A DNA stretch of 64,000 nucleotides from Cryptomeria japonica. Taxonomy: Eukaryota > Streptophyta > Pinopsida > Cupressales > Cupressaceae. The stretch is from the NCBI RefSeq assembly GCF_030272615.1, contig NC_081408.1, positions 399,617,889 through 399,681,888 on the forward strand, given 5' to 3'. The notes below the pieces were generated by a model, which was given only the letters and a program-made list of their open reading frames with translations, was not told the DNA's origin and did no database searches. A program made the translations under genes and the position numbers. Shown one piece after another: positions 1 through 11,450 of the stretch. Each line of letters starts with the position of its first letter. Position 1 is the first letter of the stretch.

Positions 1-523
1 AGCTTATGCCTTATGTCTTTACAGTTCATTTTCTTATCCTTGATTGAGAGTTAGTTTATTATGTTATTGTCTAGATAACCTTTAATTTTTTGGTCTCATT
101 TGTAAGTCATAGGTTGTGCATTGTGATAAATTGGCTCATTTGGTTGATTGTGAAAGTTTTCTTTCCTTTCAATTTCTTGAAGGTTAAATCCTTTGCATGA
201 AATATTTATGTGTTATGAACCAAAAGTCTATTTGTGCTGATTGGTGTTTTTAGGATTTATCTCTGTCATTTTGGGATATCTTATTGATGCTTCACCTTGG
301 TTTAGCATTTGCAATTTCTTTCTAGTTTCATTTTAAGTTTTCCTATCCCTTTTCTCAGTAAAGATTTAGAGTTATTCAAAGGGAACCAACCCTTCATCTG
401 GAGGTTAATTCTCACTATAGGCAACCCATAGGCCTGAGAATTATTCCATGTGTCACCAAGTTGCTTGAGCTTTCATCTTGTGCACTATGGGTGCAATTTG
501 AGTGACAACACTTTCAACAATGG
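1..523 (+). other. T1 untranslated leader
   Basis: This AT-rich stretch has no supportable ORF. It ends just before the ATG at 524 that opens the T1 Gag frame. It should be the region between the off-window primer site and gag. I see no primer-site match here. Confidence 0.5.
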
Positions 524-963
524 ATGTCCCAAGAATACCCTAATAGTGAAGCTCATCCATTAATTGAAGGCCTTTAGCGCATGATTCAAAGTGATTATAA
601 TGAAATTGATATATTACGTGGCATTGCACATATTGTTGATTCTAATGTCATGGCTATCAAGAGTTGTGTTGAGACCCTAGGTTATTCACAACCTTCAACA
701 CAAGTCAATCCTTCAATTCCTTTGACTACTCTTATGACTAGTATTCCTACTTTTACCTCCAACATCATGGCTACATCAACTAAAAATTTCATTCCTACAA
801 CCATTGGTCATGGGGGTAATCCATCTTCTTCATTTAGTCTTCCATCTTTACCTATGTCTTCCATAATTATTCCTATTATTCCTCAACCAATCAACGTGAC
901 ACAAGGGGGCAATTCCTTTAACAACTTTGTTCCTCCTTTAAGTGTCCCTTTTCCTATGCAATC
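524..963 (+). pseudogene. T1 Gag, N-terminal part
   Basis: The frame opens at ATG 524, but a TAG at 575 interrupts it, so the first clean ATG downstream is 581. I prefer 524 because T2 has homologous residues on both sides of this stop (M-S-Q ... PLIEGL ... MxQSD). The rest is a Ser/Pro/Thr-rich N-terminal region. It is cut at codon level by solo LTR E. E plus its 5-bp target duplication is 4,977 bp, a multiple of three, so the frame resumes unchanged at 5936. Confidence 0.7.
959..963. repeat. Target-site duplication of E, left copy (CAATC)
   Basis: CAATC lies directly before the TGTAATGCCC terminus of E and is repeated at 5936-5940 directly after the CACTACA terminus. Confidence 0.9.
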
Positions 964-2810
964 TGTAATGCCCATACCCTAGTCGGACTTTTAAAACCCG
1001 TTTAACCTTGATTGACTTCCTATGTGGCATTCTCGAATGGTAGATTAACCGATATGCAATGTGTAGTTTAGATAATATAAATAAAACTGAGCATATTTAT
1101 TATTGTGTTTTTGCATCGATTCTCGTGTAAATGCAATTGTTCCTAACCCTTGTGATAAATCTTGAGCTAACATCTTCATTGAATATGTATTTGTATATGC
1201 ATGCTGGTATGAATTCATGGGTGCAGGAGATTGCAGGTACAACACTGCTTAGGGCAAGGTTCATCTCCTTTGGAATTTGCAAGGTTGAGTATGCTCTTTC
1301 ATCTTTTGAATTCGGATTTAGTGGTCATATAACTCTCGTCTTGCCTTAGCCATGGTTAGGTGGGCATCGTGTGTGGATTCGTGGGGCTTGCATTTTATTG
1401 GGATGCATGTCGAGAGACTTGGAGGGCTTCCTCGATTTGCGTGCCTTGCGCGAGGTAAGTGAGGTTTGTTATCCTAAATATTAAATTTAAAATTATGATT
1501 AAACGTACACATTAGAAATATAGAAATTTAATAAGTAGCTTCTTTTATACGATTAATCAGTAATTAAAGAGATTTGCTTTAAATTATTATTGTAGCAAGC
1601 TTAATGTGTTTAACTGGGGTTAGTGTGCTCATTTACGCATTTGTAACTTTTATGCATTTGTAGTTGAGAAATTTGAATAAACAAGACTCTGGCATTAGAC
1701 TAGTCATTTATTTAAAAAATGTCGTCTTATTATGTTATAACGAGTTAATTTAATAGCTAATTTAAAATAACGAATTTATTTAGTTATGCGTTTTAGAAAG
1801 GAAAAATTTTAAAGTCATATGAGAGAAAGAATTAAATTACTCATTTTCGCATTTTGGAAGGAAAAGGGGTAAATTATTATTATTTAAATGAAATTATTTT
1901 CTCTTTACTTGTAAAGTCGACAAAGTATAAAAGTGATTTTTTTTAGAAAATTAAATTGATCAAATGCCTTACCCGGCCAATAGTTTCGAAATAAGAAGTA
2001 GGCTTAAAACTTGTAGTGAGAAATTAAAATTTAAAAGAACGCAATAGGAAATGGAAGCTTTTTTAATTTTAAGGGAAAAATGAATAAGAGGTTTCCATTT
2101 TTCATCTATTTTATTTTAAAAATAAATACCTAATTTCGAAATTGAAATTAGGGCAAAAATTAGGGTTTTCTTTTTAACCTAGTTTGTAAGCATTTTTGGG
2201 GGTTCTTTGGCTTGGGAGTTTTTTTGGAGAAAAATGAGGGATTTGCATGGGAGCAGCAGATTGGGAAGCTTTTCATTCAAGATTCATGCCTGGAATTGCA
2301 TTTTGAGGTAGGATTCGAATTCCACTACCTTATTTATATGTTGAATAAAAAAAAAAAATGGTTTTATCCATGAATGATTTGGGGGTTTAGTTTTCAGTTT
2401 ACTTTCAATCTTGGTTGTTCATGATGGATTTTGTGATTTTAAAGTGGTTGGGAAAGCTTTCTCCCACAATGAAGATTTGGGTATAAAACTGGAAATTCCT
2501 TCTCATGACTGTTATAAAATGGGTCTTGATGGGTATGATGAGGGTTTTGAAATGTTCTTTGTTGTAAGTTTTTCTTTAGACTGTATTTTTTTTTATATTG
2601 GGGTTCTGCTGTTGTGGGTGGGAGTGGTTGAAAACCACGTTTCTTGTTTTAAAACAAAAAAAAAAATCTTGTATGAGTGAATCGAAATATTTACACTTTG
2701 AAACATTTCATGTTTTCTTTCCATTGTTTTTAGAAAAAAAAAAAGGGGAACTGCGTTTTTTTTGTTTTAACGCGCTGGGCGTTGTTTTTTTGTTTGGCTG
2801 TGGGAAGGGG

Positions 2811-3055
2811 TTTGGAGGGCGGGGAGCGGAGCTCCACCCGCTCCTCCCCCCCCTTTTTCCCCACTCGCTACCCCGCGTTCCCCTCCCCGTTCGCCTTCCG
2901 CCGTTTTCCCCGCTCACATGCAAATGCAGCCCGTGGCCGTGGCACTGCGGTGACTGCAGGAGCCGCGGTAGCCGCAGGGCGCCGCGGACCTGCGGCCACC
3001 GTAGTGGCGCCGCCACGCAAAAAAAAAATCCCCTGCGTTAGGGCTCGCTCGGGGC
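2811..3055. other. GC-rich, CpG-dense island inside E
   Basis: About 245 bp is strongly G+C rich with many CG dinucleotides (GCGGAGC, CCGCGG, GCGCCGCGG), embedded in sequence that is otherwise very A+T rich. The overlapping open frames on both strands (for example 2782-3354) run into the AT microsatellite and look like compositional artefacts. It may be a regulatory part of the LTR; that is inference. Confidence 0.6.
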
Positions 3056-3239
3056 TCGAACGCTATGTCTCTTACTTAACTTTTAAAATGTTTTTTTATA
3101 TAATTGCATTTTCATTCGGTATTTTATGCATGGATTCATGGTACTTATTAAAAAGGGATGCTTATTTAAATAGTTTTATTTCAAGTGATATTTGTTATAA
3201 AAAAAAAAAAAGGTTGGGAGTTATAATTTTAGTAAATAA

Positions 3240-3243
<4 letters not shown>

Positions 3244-3329
<86 letters not shown>
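3244..3329. repeat. (AT)n microsatellite
   Basis: An uninterrupted TA/AT run of about 86 bp. Confidence 0.98.
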
Positions 3330-3331
<2 letters not shown>

Positions 3332-3498
3332 AGTGGGGGTTAAACATGAAGTAGTGTATAATATGTAAAAGCAAAGAAGAGTCTGAATGATAAGGGAATT
3401 TAGAATTAATATAATGAAATTAAACTTAGCCCTTTTATATTATTTAATCCTAAATTCAGTTCTTTTATGTCTGTTTTATTAACTCATCCCAGAATGCT

Positions 3499-3512
<14 letters not shown>

Positions 3513-3588
<76 letters not shown>
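3513..3588. repeat. (A)n(AT)n microsatellite
   Basis: An oligo-A run of about 14 nt is followed by about 75 bp of AT dinucleotides, roughly 180 bp after the first AT array. Confidence 0.97.
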
Positions 3589-3591
<3 letters not shown>

Positions 3592-5935
3592 GATTTTAGA
3601 GGTTAAACATATAGAAAATCTATACCTATGAACAAGTTATTAATCCCATACTGATTACATCATACTCGGGTTAGTACTCACTATTAACATGGAATAAATG
3701 GTATGGTGGATTAATATGAGTTAGAACAAAAGCTAATTTAGCAAGCCTACCGATGGATCGACATTAATAGTTAGAGCACTATGGTAAACGAATACCTCTA
3801 CCGGATAATGCCTATGCTGAATTTAATCTTCTATTGTTGAATTTGGTTATGTAATGGTAAGTCTTGACATGATAGTGTTGGTTGCAAGTTGGTCAAGCCC
3901 CTAATTAGGAAACCGTCAAACAAGAGTATCCAGGAATTGTTGTTTCTTTTTGTTTGTTATGACTCATTTTGACCCGCTTCTAAAAGGGATCTTTATGTAA
4001 TTAACGTCCGAGGTGTCTGTTGTATATTGAATTTGATTCGCCTAAGTGGCAAGATGTAAAAGACTCATAAATCATGTTTTTTTTCTAACAACATAATTCC
4101 AAAGGGGTCTTGCAGTTGAGCAGACCCGGAGATGTAGCCCATCCGGGGTGAACTCCGAGATCATATCTGTGTTATGCGATGTTTATAGCGTACTTTGTTT
4201 TATGTTTTAAATTATCTTGAATGGTTGTATTCTTGCATAGTGTAAAGTGTAAATTAAATGAATTCAAATTTAAATGTATAACATTTTTCAGATGGATAAT
4301 CATAGTTATTCAAGTTCATATAATGTTGTGAATTATGAATATGGCATGGTATTTAAATATTGAAATTAAAGTGTGGAAAAAAGTAAATTGGTAATGTTAA
4401 ATTAAAATGTAATAGTGGAAGAAATTTAATTAGAATTACTTTATTGGATTAACTTGATTTAAGTATATAAAGAGAATGAATGTAAAAAAAAAAAGAAACA
4501 AAGTTAAAATTTATGTCACAATTCCTAGATTGGAAACTAAAGAATGAACATCATATAAATATCTATCTTTTTACCTTCATGAATGAATCATGCCATGTCA
4601 GTTATGTTTTGTTACATAGGATGAATTTGTTAAGTCATTTCACGTTTACTCTTAACAATAATCTTCACAAGAATAATTGATAATCGTGTGGACTCAACTG
4701 GGTATCCATGTTGTATAATTGGATGAATATACTTAATAATTCATGTAGTAATTATAACCAATAATCTTCACCAGATTTATTTTATAATTGGGTGAGCTCA
4801 ATTAGATATCCATATTTTAATCCTTATGAATGGAATCCCTCATGATTGCTAAAATTGATCCGAAGTGGGAAAGTAATTGATTGGAGGGTGATACATTAAA
4901 CCTAGTAAAAGAATCTTCCTCACACTATCTTTCATTTAACAAAAAGAAGATATACAATAAGATAATTGTATTTTAATTCTAAGAGAAGAACGTCATTATG
5001 ATCTTACTTCTCTAACCTGGAAATGATGTGTGTCATCTAGTTAACGATACTTTGAAAGGGAGGATGCTCTCGTGTGTTCTCATGCATATCCACCTTATTG
5101 AAATTAGTCCATTTAATTGCATTATTAAAACTTCAGATGAATTCCATGCCTACGCACATTTTATCTTTCATTTAAGGACTGCATCTCAATAGTTGGTTAT
5201 GTATGAACCCAAACGAAGGGACTTCACTAAATTAATTGTGGTTAATCCTTAAGAAATAAATTTCTCTCATTAACCATGCTTTTAATATAAAAAAAGAGAT
5301 AACAAATGTGGGTGAATATTTTAAATCAAATGATGAAACCCTCACTTTACTAATCGTAGTTTAATCCTAAACGATCGTATCTCATTAAGCACATTTATAG
5401 CATTAAAGGATGATGTCAAGTGTGGATGGTTATTTTAAAACTCTAATGAATGAACTTTGTTGTGTTTAAAACGCTTGAACCTATTGGAGACCTCCTAATG
5501 AAACTATGAATTAAAGTGCATTGAGTAATTAACCTCCTGATGGCCTCCTCACCAACCAAAGTAATTGAACGTTCCCTAAGGTCATAAGTTGTCAAAACAT
5601 TGAACACATTTATAATCAAGATCTATGCGTTATCTCGTAATTAAGATATCTAGTTTAATGGATCTAATGACGCAAGTTGAGTTAGGTGTAAGGTTATGTA
5701 ATCGCGTTAGGAAACTCCTTAGGATTGGTTGAGCCTTCCGCTGTGATATCTAAGTTGTCAGATAATCTCCATTGTATTTTAATGGCGTGCCTAATTATGA
5801 ATTGAGTTAACTTCAATTTATCTTAATATTGTAACCCTTTTATTAACGCACTTAATTATATTTAAAAAAAAAATTTACACTCTATTTGAGTGTTTTAAAT
5901 TTAAACCCATAGGGGTTTCCTGGCGGGGCACTACA

Positions 5936-7059
5936 CAATCATCACCTATGCCTACTTATCATAATGTCCCACCACCTTATTCTTAGTCCATGCCTTCTTT
6001 TAATAACATCACACCACCTTCTCAATCAACAATCTTGCTCAAACCGTGTCTTCCTTACAACAACAAATTGCTTCTATGAGTCAATCCAAGTTTAGTGTGC
6101 CCACCTTTGATGTTGCGAGCCCACTTTCTCTTGATATTGTTAAAGTCATGCCACTTAAACATATTGAGGTCCCTCAATTAGAACTCTATAATGGAAAAGG
6201 TAATCCTCTTATGCATGTCAAAACATTTCAAACCTTGTGTACCGATTTTGCTTATGATCAATGATTGCTTGAAAAATTGTTTACAAGAACACTAAGAGAT
6301 AAGGATTTACAATGGTATTGTTCTTTGCCTTCTTATTCTATCACTTCCTTTCAACAACTAGCAAATGCTTTCATCCAACAATTTCAAAACAACATTGGAC
6401 CTAAAATCACTTTGACTGATTTAATGCATTGTAAACAAGGTGTTAAAAAAAAAGTGATTGATTTCATTGGTAGATATAAGCATTTTTGTGCTCAAATTTA
6501 TTTTCATGTACCTAATAATGATATTCAAATAATTTTCATTTCTAATTTGCAAAAAGATATAAGGGAAAAGCTTCTTTTGTCTGAGTTTACTTCCTTTCTA
6601 CAGTTGTGCGCAACATTCCACAATTATCAACTGGTCGTGAGTCAAATGGAGAAATCTACTCCTATGGCTCCGAGTGATAAGGGGGAGAGTGTTCAACAAC
6701 CATTTGCGAAGTTCAAACCAATAAAAAATTTCATCAAGTTCAATGATACAATCAACAACAACAATGTGAATGCTACAACAGGTGTGCCTTCTATTTCTAA
6801 ATTTTTCCAAAGAGAAAGACAATTTACTTCTTTGAATGAATATTTACATAGTATTATGTCTCATTTGTTGCAAATAAATATTATCAAACTTCCTCCTATA
6901 AAACCAATTGATCCTTCTAAACTTACATCCCCTTATTTTGATAACATTTCATTTTGTCAATTTCATCGTCAGCCTGGTCATGATACTGAGAAATGTTTCG
7001 CATTAAAAAATAAGATTCACTATTTAATTGATAAAAATACTATATTTGTGGTAGTGTGA
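5936..7059 (+). pseudogene. T1 Gag, central and C-terminal part
   Basis: The frame resumes after E, meets a TAG near 5984 and shifts once near 6027. It then runs from 6046 with one in-frame TGA at 6262. The 6265-7059 stretch has the retrotransposon Gag pattern (LFTRTLRDKxLQWY, then F-Q-Q-L-A-N-A-F-I-Q-Q-F, then DLMHCKQGVKxKVIDFIGRY), closely matched by T2 at 25337-25969. Near the C-terminus, C-Q-F-H-R-Q-P-G-H-D-T-E-K-C is a zinc-knuckle-like CxxH...H...C motif. Gag would form the particle and bind template RNA. The interruptions mean this copy cannot make full Gag. Confidence 0.85.
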
Positions 7060-8689
7060 ATGATAAAGGGAATAAATAAGTCACTCCTCCTAATCAAAAT
7101 CTTAAGATTTTCATTGATCCCTTGCCTTCTCATACCTCTAACATTATTGAGATTGTGCCTAATTTTTTCTCTTCTGAGGAATTCACCTCTATGGCTCCGA
7201 ACTTGGTAAATATGGTAGAAATACAAGATATGCCTAAGGATCCTTGTATGACATTTGACCCTAGTGAGACCATTAGAGAACCTGATGGCCCTTTGTACAT
7301 AGTTGCAAAGGTTAAGGATATCCCTTGCCATGGTGCCCTTATTGATCCTTCATGGTTAATATCATCACTAAGGAGTATCTTTTCACTTTACGATTGCATA
7401 AACCAATATTTGATGCTTCTAATGTGGTTGTGAAGTTATTTGATGGATTCTCTTGTCCTACAATTGGCTCTATCACCCTTCCTGTTGAATTTAAAACTAA
7501 ATCCATGGATGTTGAATTTGTTATCATACCCTCTTCTGAGCAATTCTGTGTGAAGTTGGTCTATCCTTGGCTATCTTCCATGAAGGCTATTGCTTCTCCA
7601 ATCCACAAGTGTCTGAAATTCCCTCACAATAGAGAAATCATAACCATCAACCATAGCTTATTTCGTCCATCCAAAAGAAGCCCCGGTGTTCCTATTGATT
7701 TCTTTTGGCCTCAACAATTTCAATCTCTTCCATCAAGGGTAGATGCTATTTTTCAATCTTATCAAAAATGGAAGAAAGATATGATCTTATCCTTAAGTCA
7801 ACCTATATCCCCAACGCTTGACATTCCTATTATTCTTCAAGATGAGGTTCTTCCCCTCACAGATAGAAATAATCTCCCTCCTAAGGAAGATCATCAACCT
7901 ATTCCTATGGATGTGACTATATCTTCTCCTAAGAAGAACAACAATATTCCTCCTAAGGTTAAACCTATACCTCCTCCTCATGATGGACCTGGTCTCCTTC
8001 CTACACCTTATATTCCTCCTTTGTATAGCGCAGTTCCACCTCCTTCCTCTTATCAAGAGAAAAGGCTTACTTCTCATCTTGTTCAACCTAAAAGACCTCA
8101 ACCTAAACCTTCAACTATCAAGGAGAGAAATATTCCTAATTTTGCAAGTGTTCCTCCTCCTTCTCTGCCTTCCACTGAGACTCGACGAAATTGTTGTGTG
8201 AGAGAACGCCGATGAAGATGCCATGTTCGAGCTCGTGCAACTATCCCTCAAAATACTCAATCTCTTCAGACTCCAACAATTGACATGATTCCCTTTTCTC
8301 CTAAGTAAGATGTTCAACCTACATCTCCAAATTATAAGTTGCACAAAACATCTGATGGTTTTACTCCTATTTGTGTTCTTGCTCCTCTTTCTCTAAAATT
8401 TGGTGAAGAAATGGGTGAAAATGTTATTCATGATGGCAATACAAATCCTAATGCTTCTGATAGTGAGTATGAATATGTTGATGTGGACAAGCATTTACAA
8501 ACTGAATTTTCACAAACCTGAATCCTAGTTCCTAGAATCGAACAAAGTGACTTACAACATGAGTATAGTCCTTGTTTGGATCTTGTGATAGCTCCATCTA
8601 CTGTGCTCGATGTCACTCCTCTGGCGTGTTGCTCGCCTTACCAAAATAGTGATCAGCAATATTGGGAGGCAGATGTCGTGCTAGATTAG
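7060..8689 (+). pseudogene. T1 protease-like domain and proline-rich/basic tail
   Basis: Two frames cover this region (7122-7433, then 7352-8689 in one frame) with a frameshift inside the protease active-site region near 7352. The domain resembles an aspartic protease by position and by the downstream I-G-S-I-T-L-P and W-L-S-S-M-K-A blocks. The expected D-[ST]-G triad reads D-P-S, and D-P-T in T2. A Pro-rich stretch with PPK repeats follows, then a basic VRERR...VRAR segment, then an acidic EYEYVDVD segment, ending at TAG 8687. In-frame stops lie at 8213, near 8308 and at 8519. The tail is conserved in T2, so it is part of the family's protein. Its function is unknown. Confidence 0.7.
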
Positions 8690-9251
8690 CAATATTAGCA
8701 CTGTAGATCTTCTTTCTCTCTCAACTTTCTTGCTCTTTTGTGACTATTCTTCTATGTGTATCCATGTTCTTCTATTATCCCCTAAATGTCTACTTGGGGA
8801 TGATGCAAAGCATTGACATCTTTTCTTGGTCTCTTTTCATGTTGACTCAAAAGACATCCTCTCTTCCTTTTCTTCTAAGGTAGTGTCCTTCTTAGGGGAA
8901 TGACGATTATTATATGCACATATACATACATGATATACATGAATTATCATACAATATACTGACCCTGAGGAAATCAAAACTACCTCATACCTCATGTTTT
9001 GTGTTCATTATCCTTGGGTTTATTCCTTGATTGGGAGCTAAATCCTTGCGATAATGTGCTTCCTCTCTTCTCTCTCTCTTGATTGTATCCTACCTTAAAG
9101 AAATCGCCCCCGATAAGGTGTGCACGATCACTTTAACGTGGGGGCATATGCTCCACTCATATTTTCCTTCTTGATACTTAGAATTACTTAGTGAACTTTA
9201 TTTTGCTTTGTAATCTTTGTTATCCTTGCTTTCATGACTCATAGTGAGGGG
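8690..9251 (+). other. T1 3' non-coding region, first half
   Basis: This pyrimidine-rich stretch with TCTCTCTC runs and CGTGGGGGCAT near 9139 shows no supportable ORF. It is interrupted by element F and resumes at 19916. Confidence 0.6.
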
Positions 9252-9360
9252 TGTTGAACACTATATTTGAAATATAAAAAAAATATATATTTCCATAAGC
9301 GTGAAAGACTAAAAGATTTTCGGCCAAGAAATTGTATCGAGCATTTCAAAAGGAGTTTCA

Positions 9361-9560
9361 TCGAAAGAGTGCTTTCATCGAAATAGAGCATGACGTGTAA
9401 AGCACTATGCAAAAGGTCTTCGGTGGAATATCACTTTCGGTAAATCAAGGAAACTGCTCATCGAAAGAGTGCTTTCATCGAAATAGAGCATGACGTGTAA
9501 AGCACTATGCAAAAGGTCTTCGGTGGAATATCACTTTCGGTAAATCAAGGAAACTGCTCA
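9361..9560. repeat. Exact 100-bp tandem duplication in F 5' LTR
   Basis: Units 9361-9460 and 9461-9560 are identical letter for letter. The 3' LTR has only one unit (from about 18043), so the duplication arose during or after this insertion. Confidence 0.97.
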
Positions 9561-10194
9561 TCGATACTCCAAGTTTCATCGAAAAGTGAAAACAAAAAGC
9601 AATAGGCAAAAAGTGATTTCGAAGAAATATAACTACCGAAGAAACTCATAAAGCATTCATCGAAATGCAAATCTCATCGATAACATAATGTCGAACAAGA
9701 ACAGAGGTGTTTTATCGATAAAAGAGGATATCGAAGGAAAAGGACTTTCGATGAACTTGCATGAACTTTCACCGAAGAACAGAACTCATCGAAATACGAT
9801 TTCGATGAAACTTGCAAATGACTTATCGAAAGAAAGTTTGTCGATGAAAAGACGATTTCAGTGAGTCTTGAAAATGGCTTCTCGACATGGGCTACTCACC
9901 GAAAAGGTAATATCAAGGAGAATGGGCTTTCGATGAAAGATTAAAACACTCGGTCGAAGACAAGGGTTTCATCGAAAACTTGAATTATGATCATTTTGAT
10001 CGAACTGTACTTCCCGCGAAAGAGTTAAAGACCCAAGTGAAGAATGTCACATCTGCAATTAAGTTTAAACACTTGAGTAGCCATTGTAGACGCAGAACAT
10101 TAACTGTGCACAAGTTGCCCATACGATTACAGCTGAACTGATCGAATTTTCATAGGAGCCAGATTAATGCCAAAAGATTGAAAATTGCGAGGAC

Positions 10195-10416
10195 TTGCGG
10201 AATGAGCTTATTAGCGTCAAAGATTGGGCTTTGTCAGAAATGGATCGAAGTAAAGACATGGCCCCTACCGTCAACCAGATGATATTCAAATATCTGTCGC
10301 AAGGAGAAGAATTGAAGAAACAGAGTGCTAAAATCAAAACCTTTAAAGATGATGATTATATTCATCATTTAGGAATTCTTAATCCCTTTTTGCTTAAGTT
10401 TGTTAGAAATGTTTAA
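10195..10416 (+). pseudogene. Remnant of LTR-encoded ORF, C-terminus (F 5' LTR)
   Basis: The 73 codons (starting MRNELISVKDWALSEMDR) match the last ~80 residues of the long ORF inside solo LTR D (minus strand, 48305-48709) almost residue for residue. The ~970 upstream codons are missing: the LTR jumps from the region before the ORF start straight into this tail. The frame starts at a chance ATG and is unlikely to be functional. Confidence 0.8.
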
Positions 10417-10470
10417 ACTAATGATTAGCATTTCGAAAAGATGTGTCTTTTCATTGATAGCTTTCGTTCC

Positions 10471-10484
10471 CATATATATATGAG
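10471..10484 (+). promoter_or_regulatory. Possible TATA box of F 5' LTR
   Basis: CATATATATATGAG lies just after the ORF remnant and about 850 bp before the LTR end. It is conserved in the 3' LTR (19052-19065) and in D (48249-48264). No transcript evidence is available. Confidence 0.35.
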
Positions 10485-11337
10485 AATGGTTTTTGTAATA
10501 TGGGGGAAGAAAAAGATACACAATAAGAAGCGGGCGATGTATGATAGCCTGTAAGTTTTACAAACTTCGATGGAATACATGCTATGAACTGTTGTTTTTC
10601 TTTGCGTATGTGTTGTGGATTATTTCACTTTGTTTTGGCAATCGTCTGTGATATTATCTAAAGTGATAAGGTTATTCATATTCTTGAAATCAAATTTGTG
10701 CTTCATGTTATAAGGTTGAAACAAAAGTTTTGCTTGCGAATTGTAATTGTTCCTCGCAGTACTTCATTGATTGGTCCCTTAAAGGTAGGGTTAAATTCAT
10801 TCAATCAACATATGATATAAGCATTCAAATTGATCTCAAAAGAAATAATAACCGACAGGTCTATAAAAGGGTGGATTAAAAAACTGTCTCACAGGCTCGC
10901 ATGATAAGTCCTGAAGAAAGTATAATGACTCTGTAGCCCAAACAGCAAGGAAGGCACTGGTTAAATTCAGATTACACTTATCACCATATTCATCATATGT
11001 TATTTTAAAGCAATAGAAGTAATTAGGAAACATAGATCGAATAGCTTCTACAACAACAATCTTGAACTCATCTGCTATATCTCCATTCTAGGAACCTATG
11101 CCATTCTGCAACTAGGAGATATCAGATTAAGAAACTAAATCTGCTATAAAAAGCATTAGTTGAAGGAACAACTAGTGAGTAGGTATACCCGCCTAGGTCC
11201 TGCAGAGCCTAAAGTGAGAGAGTTAGTAACCAAATAGGTTCACTCTATAAGTTGGCCAAGTCAATTGGAGGGTTTGATCATAGGAGTTGGCATTTCCTTA
11301 GAATCTATCCAATCTGTTGATTTGAGACCCAACAGAT

Positions 11338-11355
11338 TGGCGACTCTGCTAGGGA
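11338..11355 (+). other. F primer-binding site, Arg-tRNA-like
   Basis: TGGCGACTCTGCTAGGGA starts 3 bp after the LTR. It is close to the complement of a plant Arg-tRNA 3' end as I remember it (UCCCCAGCGGAGUCGCCA), with two mismatches. An Arg-tRNA primer is reported for the Ogre/Tat group. Confidence 0.7.
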
Positions 11356-11450
11356 CAATCATTAAGACTCTGTTGCGGGATAGAACTCAGAAGAAAGAAA
11401 TAATTTATGTCCTCTAGGAAAGAGGTGGCGACTCTGAATTAAAAATATTA

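Larger units (their letters stand above)
964..5935 (+). mobile_element. E: 4,972-bp solo LTR, Tat/Ogre-like size
   Basis: The segment begins TGTAATGCCC and ends GGGCACTACA, near-perfect inverted LTR termini. It is flanked by the 5-bp duplication CAATC and splits the T1 gag. I find no second internal copy of either terminus, no primer site, no polypurine tract and no coding domain, so a solo LTR is the simplest reading. LTRs near 5 kb are known in the Ogre lineage. The ends are symmetrical; the plus orientation is inferred from the similar start of G (TGTAATGCC...ATACCCTAG). Confidence 0.8.
9252..11334 (+). repeat. F 5' LTR (2,083 bp)
   Basis: The LTR starts TGTTGAACA and ends GACCCAACA. It is 100 bp longer than the 3' LTR solely because of the tandem duplication at 9361-9560. 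Its first 750 bp carry a dense set of TTTCATCGA/TCGATGAAA motifs. A remnant of the LTR-encoded ORF seen whole in D lies at 10195-10416. Confidence 0.93.

Noticed and set aside
2782..3354. 190-codon plus ORF (and minus shadows) across the GC-rich island in E
   Set aside because: The frame is an artefact of GC-rich, stop-poor DNA joined to an AT microsatellite giving an Ile-Tyr repeat; no domain, and it lies inside a solo LTR.
9340..9975. CRISPR-like array suggested by regularly spaced short motifs
   Set aside because: Motifs are short, inverted, variable in spacing and inside a plant retrotransposon LTR; no spacers or cas genes.
10836..11033. 65-codon minus ORF in F LTR, repeated at 19417-19614
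   Set aside because: Repeated because of the LTR pair; opposite to element sense, no similarity to a known protein, and not preserved as a frame in D.
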